Shown piece by piece: positions 59,920 through 64,000 of a stretch of DNA of 64,000 nucleotides (within the stretch, counting starts at the first letter, position 1; the number at the start of each line of letters is the position of its first letter). A program made the position numbers and the translations under genes. The stretch is from Mycobacterium sp. ACS4054 (GTDB lineage Bacteria; Actinomycetota; Actinomycetes; Mycobacteriales; Mycobacteriaceae), in assembly GCF_001667275.1 (NCBI RefSeq), contig NZ_LZHV01000052.1, positions 1 through 64,000 of the forward strand, given 5' to 3'. The notes beneath the pieces were generated by a model that had not been told where the DNA came from, searched no databases, and saw only the letters and a program-made list of their open reading frames with translations.

Positions 59920-60324
59920 TTGAAGGCCCTGTTTACTCTCCTTGTGTCATGGTTGCTGGTGGCCTGCGTTCCCGGGCTGCTGATGCTGGCGGCGCTCGGC
60001 TTGGGGCGCCTCGAACGGGGGCTCGCCCGCGAAGACGTCACGATGATCGCGGTCGCCGAGCTCTTCGAGCACGTGGAGTTCATGGACGTGCGCACCCTGG
60101 CCCGCGAGGGCATGCCGGAGGCGGTGGAATACCTGCACCGGCGCGAGGACCGGGAACTCGCGGCGGCGGCGCTGGGCGGGCTGACCGCCGGGCCGCGGCA
60201 CGCGGCGCCGTCGTTCGCCGCCAGCTTCGTCGACCGCGGCGAGCTGACATTGCCGACGCGAATACACGCGCAGACGCGCATCAATCCGCAGTTTAAGGCC
60301 CCTCGATACGTCAATCGTGTGTAG
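59920..60324 (+). CDS. Small membrane-anchored protein (Rv3675 family)
   Basis: The 134-residue protein has one N-terminal hydrophobic helix (about 3-28, LFTLLVSWLLVACVPGLLML) and a charged soluble part, including ELFEHVEFMDVRTLAREG. No enzyme motif is seen. The first start is TTG 59920 with no clear ribosome-binding site; GTG 59944 would remove part of the helix. Its position directly upstream of crp is conserved in M. tuberculosis. Confidence 0.7.
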   Translation: MKALFTLLVSWLLVACVPGLLMLAALGLGRLERGLAREDVTMIAVAELFEHVEFMDVRTLAREGMPEAVEYLHRREDRELAAAALGGLTAGPRHAAPSFAASFVDRGELTLPTRIHAQTRINPQFKAPRYVNRV

Positions 60325-60326
60325 CG

Positions 60327-60360
60327 TTGCACGTTGGACAAAATGTCCGACCGCTAGACT
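60327..60360 (+). promoter_or_regulatory. crp promoter with inverted-repeat operator
   Basis: TAGACT (60355-60360) is a good -10 box, with TTGGAC (60334-60339) upstream at a short 15-bp spacing. GGACA-aaa-TGTCC (60336-60348) is a perfect inverted repeat covering the -35 region. Just upstream, TGTGT-n6-GCACG (60318-60333) resembles a weak CRP half-site pair (consensus TGTGA-n6-TCACA), so autoregulation is possible. Confidence 0.5.
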
Positions 60361-60421
60361 CATCACGCGAGCACGGGATTAACCTGCACGTATCACCGTC
60401 ATTAAAACCTGAAGAGGCAAC

Positions 60422-61096
60422 GTGGACGAGATCCTGGCAAGGGCAGGAATCTTCCAAGGGGTTGAGCCCAGCGCCGTCGCCGCGCTGACCAAGCAACTGC
60501 AACCCGTCGACTTCCCCCGTGGGCACACGGTGTTCGCCGAGGGCGAGCCGGGCGATCGGCTGTACATCATCGTCTCGGGGAAGGTGAAGATCGGCCGTCG
60601 CTCGCCCGACGGTCGGGAGAACCTGCTGACGATCATGGGCCCGTCGGACATGTTCGGCGAATTGTCCATCTTCGACCCCGGTCCGCGGACCTCCAGCGCG
60701 ACCACCATCACCGAGGTGCGCGCGGTGTCGATGGACCGCGACGCGCTGCGGGCGTGGATCGCCGACCGTCCCGAGATCGCCGAGCAGCTGCTGCGGGTGC
60801 TGGCCCGACGGCTGCGCCGCACCAACAACAACCTGGCCGACCTCATCTTCACCGACGTGCCCGGCCGGGTCGCCAAACAACTGCTGCAGCTCGCCCAGCG
60901 GTTCGGCACCCAGGAGGGTGGCGCGATGCGGGTGACCCACGACCTGACCCAGGAGGAGATCGCCCAGCTGGTGGGCGCCTCCCGCGAGACGGTGAACAAG
61001 GCGCTGGCCGATTTCGCCCACCGCGGCTGGATCCGCCTGGAGGGCAAGAGTGTGCTGATTTCGGACTCCGAAAGGCTCGCCCGCCGAGCGAGGTAA
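60422..61096 (+). CDS. crp: cAMP receptor protein (CRP) transcription factor
   Basis: The 224-residue regulator has a cyclic-nucleotide binding domain (about 20-115) with the phosphate-binding cassette [18 protein letters not shown], a dimerisation helix and a C-terminal winged HTH with recognition helix [12 protein letters not shown]. It matches M. tuberculosis Rv3676, a global cAMP-dependent regulator. GTG 60422 follows AGAGG at about 4 nt. The Rv3645-type cyclase upstream in this window supplies its ligand. Confidence 0.96.
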   Translation: MDEILARAGIFQGVEPSAVAALTKQLQPVDFPRGHTVFAEGEPGDRLYIIVSGKVKIGRRSPDGRENLLTIMGPSDMFGELSIFDPGPRTSSATTITEVRAVSMDRDALRAWIADRPEIAEQLLRVLARRLRRTNNNLADLIFTDVPGRVAKQLLQLAQRFGTQEGGAMRVTHDLTQEEIAQLVGASRETVNKALADFAHRGWIRLEGKSVLISDSERLARRAR

Positions 61097-61148
61097 GCGC
61101 GCGCGAAGCGCGGGCGCAACCGAGCGAGAACTCGAACCCGAGCCCGGT

Positions 61149-61202
61149 AAGTGCGAGGTAATTGCGCCGAGCCGGTAATTTCGCAGGCGCCTACTCGCAC
61201 TT
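61149..61202. repeat. 9-bp inverted repeat in the crp/MBL convergent gap
   Basis: AAGTGCGAG (61149-61157) and CTCGCACTT (61194-61202) are perfect arms around 36 bp, between two converging genes. The motif GGTAATT occurs twice inside. A bidirectional terminator is possible, but no U-run is present. Confidence 0.5.
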
Positions 61203-61215
61203 CTCCTGCGAATAT

Positions 61216-62010
61216 TCAGCCTCGCCGCAAATAGTCCAGCTGCGCCTGAACCGACCATTCGGCCGCGTCCCAGAGTTTCTCGTCGACGTCCACATAGACG
61301 TGTTCGACGACCTGGCGGGCGGTGGCGTCGTCGCCGATGTCGCGCAACGCCGCGCGCACCTGCTCCAGGCGTTCGTGCCGGTGCATCAGGTAGCCCGACG
61401 CGACGGCCTCCAGGTTGGCCAGGTCCGGCCCGTGGCCGGGTAGCACCGTGCGCGGGCCCAGTCCGCGCAGCCGGCGCAACGATTCCAGGTAGTCGGCCAG
61501 GCTGCCGTCTTCGGAGTCAATGACGGCGGTGCCGCGGCCCAGGACGCTGTCGGCGGTGAGCACCGCGTCGTCGATGAGAAACGACAGCGAGTCGGCCGTG
61601 TGGCCCGGCGTCGCCATCACCTTGATCTTCAGGCCTGCCGCGTCGATCACCTCGCCGTCGGTCAGATGACCGCCGAAGCCACGCAAGAACCCGCTGCCCG
61701 CCGACCGCACAGTCGCGCCGGTCCGCTCGACGAGCTTGTCGATGCCGTCGGTGTGATCGCCGTGCCGGTGACTGATCAGCACCAGCGTGATGCGGCCCAA
61801 CCCCGCGACGCGCGCGATGTGTTCGTCGTCGTCCGGCCCGGGATCCACCACGACCAATTCGTCGCTGCCCTGGCCGCGCAGCACCCAGGTGTTGGTCCCC
61901 TCGAGCGTCAGCAATCCGGGGTTGTCGGCCAACAGCACCGAGGCAGTGTCGGTGACCGCCCGCAACCTGCCGTATGCGGGATGGCTCAACGACTCTTGCG
62001 CCTCGGTCAC
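61216..62010 (-). CDS. Metallo-beta-lactamase-fold hydrolase (Rv3677c)
   Basis: The 264-residue protein has HRHGDH (81-86), the MBL metal motif, then further ligands in ATPGHTADSLSF, LTADSVLG (Asp) and VLPGHGPDL. It belongs to the glyoxalase II/LACTB2-like group; the substrate is unknown, and a thioesterase or nuclease activity is possible. GTG 62010 overlaps the RidA stop (GTGA). A much longer in-frame reading upstream crosses RidA and bagA and is rejected. Confidence 0.9.
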   Translation of the reverse strand: MTEAQESLSHPAYGRLRAVTDTASVLLADNPGLLTLEGTNTWVLRGQGSDELVVVDPGPDDDEHIARVAGLGRITLVLISHRHGDHTDGIDKLVERTGATVRSAGSGFLRGFGGHLTDGEVIDAAGLKIKVMATPGHTADSLSFLIDDAVLTADSVLGRGTAVIDSEDGSLADYLESLRRLRGLGPRTVLPGHGPDLANLEAVASGYLMHRHERLEQVRAALRDIGDDATARQVVEHVYVDVDEKLWDAAEWSVQAQLDYLRRG

Positions 62011-62471
62011 GGTCGTGAGCCGACCTCCACGATCAGCTCGACCTCCACCGGCGCGTCCAGCGGCAGCTCGGAGACGCCGACCGCCGACCGGGCGTGTGCG
62101 CCCCGCTCGCCGAACACCTCCGCCAGCAGCTCGGAAGCCCCGTTGATGACGCCCGGCTGGCCGTTGAAACCCGGGGCCGAGGCGACGAAGCCGGCCACCT
62201 TGACCACGCGGGTCACCGCGTCGATGCCGACCAGCGCATCCACGGCGGCCAGGGCGTTGAGCGCGCAGATGCGCGCCAGCGCCTTGCCCTCTTCCGGGCT
62301 GACCTGGGCACCGACCTTGCCGGTCCCCGCGAGCTGTCCCGCCCGCATCGGCAGCTGACCCGCGGTATAGACCAAATCGCCCGTGCGCACCGCGGGCACG
62401 TAGGCGGCCAGCGGGGCCACGACCTCGGGCAGCGCGACGCCGAGTTCCGCGAGCCGGGCCGAGGCGCTCAT
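62007..62471 (-). CDS. RidA-family enamine/imine deaminase-like protein (Rv3678c)
   Basis: The 154-residue protein belongs to the YjgF/YER057c/UK114 (RidA) family: GDLVYTAGQLPM near the N-terminus and APGFNGQPGVINGAS and ELPLDAPVEVELIVEV at the C-terminal side. It lacks the Arg-containing signature of canonical RidA at the exact place I would expect, so deaminase activity is uncertain. ATG 62471 directly follows the stop of the DUF4177 gene. Confidence 0.85.
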   Translation of the reverse strand: MSASARLAELGVALPEVVAPLAAYVPAVRTGDLVYTAGQLPMRAGQLAGTGKVGAQVSPEEGKALARICALNALAAVDALVGIDAVTRVVKVAGFVASAPGFNGQPGVINGASELLAEVFGERGAHARSAVGVSELPLDAPVEVELIVEVGSRP

Positions 62472-62633
62472 CTACTTCGGGCGCTTCAGATACGCGACGT
62501 GTTGCTCGCCGGTCGGTCCGGGCAGTACCGAGACCAATTCCCAACCGTCGGCGCCCCACTGGTCGAGGATTTGTTTGGTGGCGTGCGTCAGCAGCGGGAC
62601 TGTCACGTATTCCCATGCGGTGGGTTGGCTCAT
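62472..62633 (-). CDS. Small DUF4177 protein (Rv3678A family)
   Basis: The 53-residue protein begins MSQPTAWEYVTVPLLTH and contains GADGWELVSVLPGP, the hallmark of DUF4177, ending YLKRPK. It is nearly identical to M. tuberculosis Rv3678A as I recall it. ATG 62633 starts the gene and the stop abuts the RidA start with no gap. It is the first gene of the DUF4177-RidA-MBL operon, divergent from bagA. No function is known. Confidence 0.92.
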   Translation of the reverse strand: MSQPTAWEYVTVPLLTHATKQILDQWGADGWELVSVLPGPTGEQHVAYLKRPK

Positions 62634-62691
62634 GGCGCGAGCTTATCGGTCGGAGCTGAACGGCTCCGGCCTGCCCGGGGATCGGTCGGGC

Positions 62692-62697
62692 TAGCAT
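62692..62697 (+). promoter_or_regulatory. -10 box TAGCAT for leaderless bagA
   Basis: TAGCAT is followed after exactly 6 nt by GTG 62704. Confidence 0.5.
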
Positions 62698-62703
62698 GCG
62701 AAG

Positions 62704-63723
62704 GTGGCAAACACATCGAGCGGCGGTAGCGCCGTCGGCTGGCCGGCCCGGCTGTCGAAGGCCCGGCTGCATTTCGTCACCGGCAAAGGCGGTACGGGCA
62801 AGTCGACGATCGCGGCCGCGCTGGCGCTGACCCTGGCAGCCGGGGGCCGCAAGGTCCTCCTCGTGGAAGTTGAAGGGCGCCAAGGCATTGCGCAACTCTT
62901 CGACGTCCCGCCGCTGCCCTACCAGGAGGTCAAGATCGCAACCGCCGAACGCGGCGGACAGGTCAACGCCCTGGCGATCGACATCGAGGCCGCGTTCCTG
63001 GAATACCTGGACATGTTCTACAACCTGGGCATCGCCGGGCGGGCGATGCGCCGCATCGGGGCCATCGAGTTCGCGACGACGATCGCGCCCGGCCTGCGCG
63101 ACGTACTGCTCACCGGGAAGATCAAGGAGTCGGTGGTGCGCGTCGACAAGAACCGGCTGCCGGTGTACGACGCGGTCGTCGTCGACGCTCCCCCGACGGG
63201 GCGGATCGCCCGTTTCCTGGACGTCACCAAGGCCGTGTCGGATCTGGCCAAGGGCGGGCCGGTGCACTCGCAGAGCGAGGGCGTGGTGAAGCTGCTGCAC
63301 TCCGAGCAGACCGCCATCCACCTGGTCACCCTGCTGGAGGCGTTGCCGGTGCAGGAAACGCTGGAGGCCATCGAGGAGCTCGCCGAGATGGAGCTGCCGA
63401 TCGGCAGCGTGATCGTGAACCGCAACATCGCGTCGCATCTGCAGCCGGCCGACCTGGCGAAGGCCGCCGAGGGTGACGTCGACGCGGACTCGGTGCGGGC
63501 GGGCCTGGAAATGGCGGGAATCAAGCTGAACGACACCGAGTTCGCCGGGCTGCTGACCGAAACCATCGAGCACGCGACGGTCATCGCCGCGCGGGCCGAG
63601 ATCGCCCAACAGCTCGACGCGTTGAAGGTACCGCGGCTCGAATTGCCCGCGATCTCCGACGGCGTGGACCTGGGCAGCCTTTATGAGCTGTCGGAATCGC
63701 TTGCGCAGCAAGGAGTTCGATGA
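62704..63723 (+). CDS. bagA: ArsA/Get3-like ATPase BagA (Rv3679)
   Basis: The 339-residue ATPase has the deviant Walker A GKGGTGKS (27-34), [10 protein letters not shown] (Walker B region) and no membrane helix. Rv3679 and Rv3680 form an interacting pair reported to protect M. tuberculosis from glycerol and nitric oxide toxicity (BagA, BagB). GTG 62704 is supported by a TAGCAT leaderless promoter. It overlaps bagB by 4 bp (ATGA), consistent with a 1:1 complex. Confidence 0.92.
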   Translation: MANTSSGGSAVGWPARLSKARLHFVTGKGGTGKSTIAAALALTLAAGGRKVLLVEVEGRQGIAQLFDVPPLPYQEVKIATAERGGQVNALAIDIEAAFLEYLDMFYNLGIAGRAMRRIGAIEFATTIAPGLRDVLLTGKIKESVVRVDKNRLPVYDAVVVDAPPTGRIARFLDVTKAVSDLAKGGPVHSQSEGVVKLLHSEQTAIHLVTLLEALPVQETLEAIEELAEMELPIGSVIVNRNIASHLQPADLAKAAEGDVDADSVRAGLEMAGIKLNDTEFAGLLTETIEHATVIAARAEIAQQLDALKVPRLELPAISDGVDLGSLYELSESLAQQGVR

Positions 63724-64000
63724 GTACGACGCCGAATAGGCTTGATCTGGCGGCGATCCTGGCCGACACGACGAACCGGGTCGTGGTGTGCTGCGGGGCG
63801 GGCGGCGTGGGCAAGACCACCACCGCTGCGGCGATGGCGCTGCGCGCGGCCGAATACGGCCGCAACGTGTGCGTGCTGACGATCGACCCGGCCAAGCGGC
63901 TCGCGCAGGCGCTGGGCGTCAACGACCTTGGCAACACCCCGCAATCGGTGCCCCTGGCGCCGGAGGTTCCCGGTGAGCTGCACGCGATGATGCTCGACAT
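63720..64000 (+). CDS. bagB: ArsA/Get3-like ATPase BagB (Rv3680), 3' end outside window
   Basis: ATG 63720 overlaps the bagA stop. The visible 93 codons include [20 protein letters not shown], a Walker A of the ArsA type (GAGGVGKTT), and [14 protein letters not shown], the A-prime region. The rest of the gene is beyond base 64000. It is the expected partner of BagA. Confidence 0.92.
   Translation, partial: MSTTPNRLDLAAILADTTNRVVVCCGAGGVGKTTTAAAMALRAAEYGRNVCVLTIDPAKRLAQALGVNDLGNTPQSVPLAPEVPGELHAMMLD

Noticed and set aside
61216..63711. 831-codon minus-strand frame running from the MBL gene across RidA and bagA
   Set aside because: Only the last 264 codons match a family. The upstream part is antisense or out of frame to RidA, the DUF4177 gene and bagA.

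Overview
The window reads as a chromosomal segment of a slow-growing, high-GC Mycobacterium, most likely from the M. avium complex or a close relative. Almost every gene can be matched, in order, to the M. tuberculosis block Rv3604c to Rv3680. Proteins such as FtsH, TopA, EphA, GalE, Acs, MarP and Rv3645 are close full-length matches. PE, PPE and Esx proteins are present, as are many leaderless (TANNNT box, 6-8 nt, ATG/GTG) starts typical of mycobacteria. No transposase, rRNA or CRISPR array was found.

Layout. 1-6511: two membrane proteins, then folK-folB-folP-folE (tetrahydrofolate synthesis) and ftsH, all on the minus strand. 6512-16383: an accessory block sitting between ftsH and hpt. It holds a 57-bp tandem repeat, a VOC protein, an overlapping ephA/flavin monooxygenase/zinc alcohol dehydrogenase operon, a PE-PPE-EsxW-EsxN operon, a small HTH-like gene, a second PE-PPE65 pair and the lipoprotein gene lpqG. 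The espACD genes that M. tuberculosis carries here are absent. 16384-21030: hpt, tilS, a zinc metallopeptidase-like gene, dacB and ppa. 21098-28172: a hypothetical gene, a DUF475 membrane protein, then arabinogalactan galactosamine and galactose genes (flippase-like protein, ppgS, its DUF2304 partner, galE) and a large membrane protein.

28359-35421: tRNA-Thr(CGT), a DNA polymerase III delta'-like gene, a membrane adenylate cyclase, topA, Rv3647c and cspA. 35672-43850: the helicase/secretion neighbourhood, with an MrfA-like helicase, an Rv3651 sensor-like protein and a reduced Tad/Flp locus (TadZ, TadA, TadB, TadC, Flp, two TadE-like). 43851-45575: two conserved non-coding RNAs flanking the Rv3661 HAD gene, namely 6C RNA (B11) on the minus strand and an Ms1/MTS2823-like 6S-type RNA on the plus strand. 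45576-54005: a degenerate Fic-like protein, the dppABCD importer, a secreted DUF4232 protein and acs. 54011-64000: a secreted protease, a holin-like membrane protein, ephE, marP, a CoA-pyrophosphatase Nudix protein, a TlpA-like thioredoxin, nth, crp, an MBL hydrolase, RidA, a 53-residue DUF4177 protein, and the ATPase pair bagA and bagB (bagB runs off the end).

Most interesting: the ncRNA pair around Rv3661 with a 12-bp inverted repeat, the rearranged ESX/PE/PPE island with a probable frameshift in a PE gene, the hairpin-forming tandem repeat upstream of ftsH, a TadE-like gene with no usable start codon, an active-site-degenerate Fic-like protein, and a 33-codon candidate small gene downstream of the tRNA. 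Homologue names and literature functions come from memory. No database search was run.
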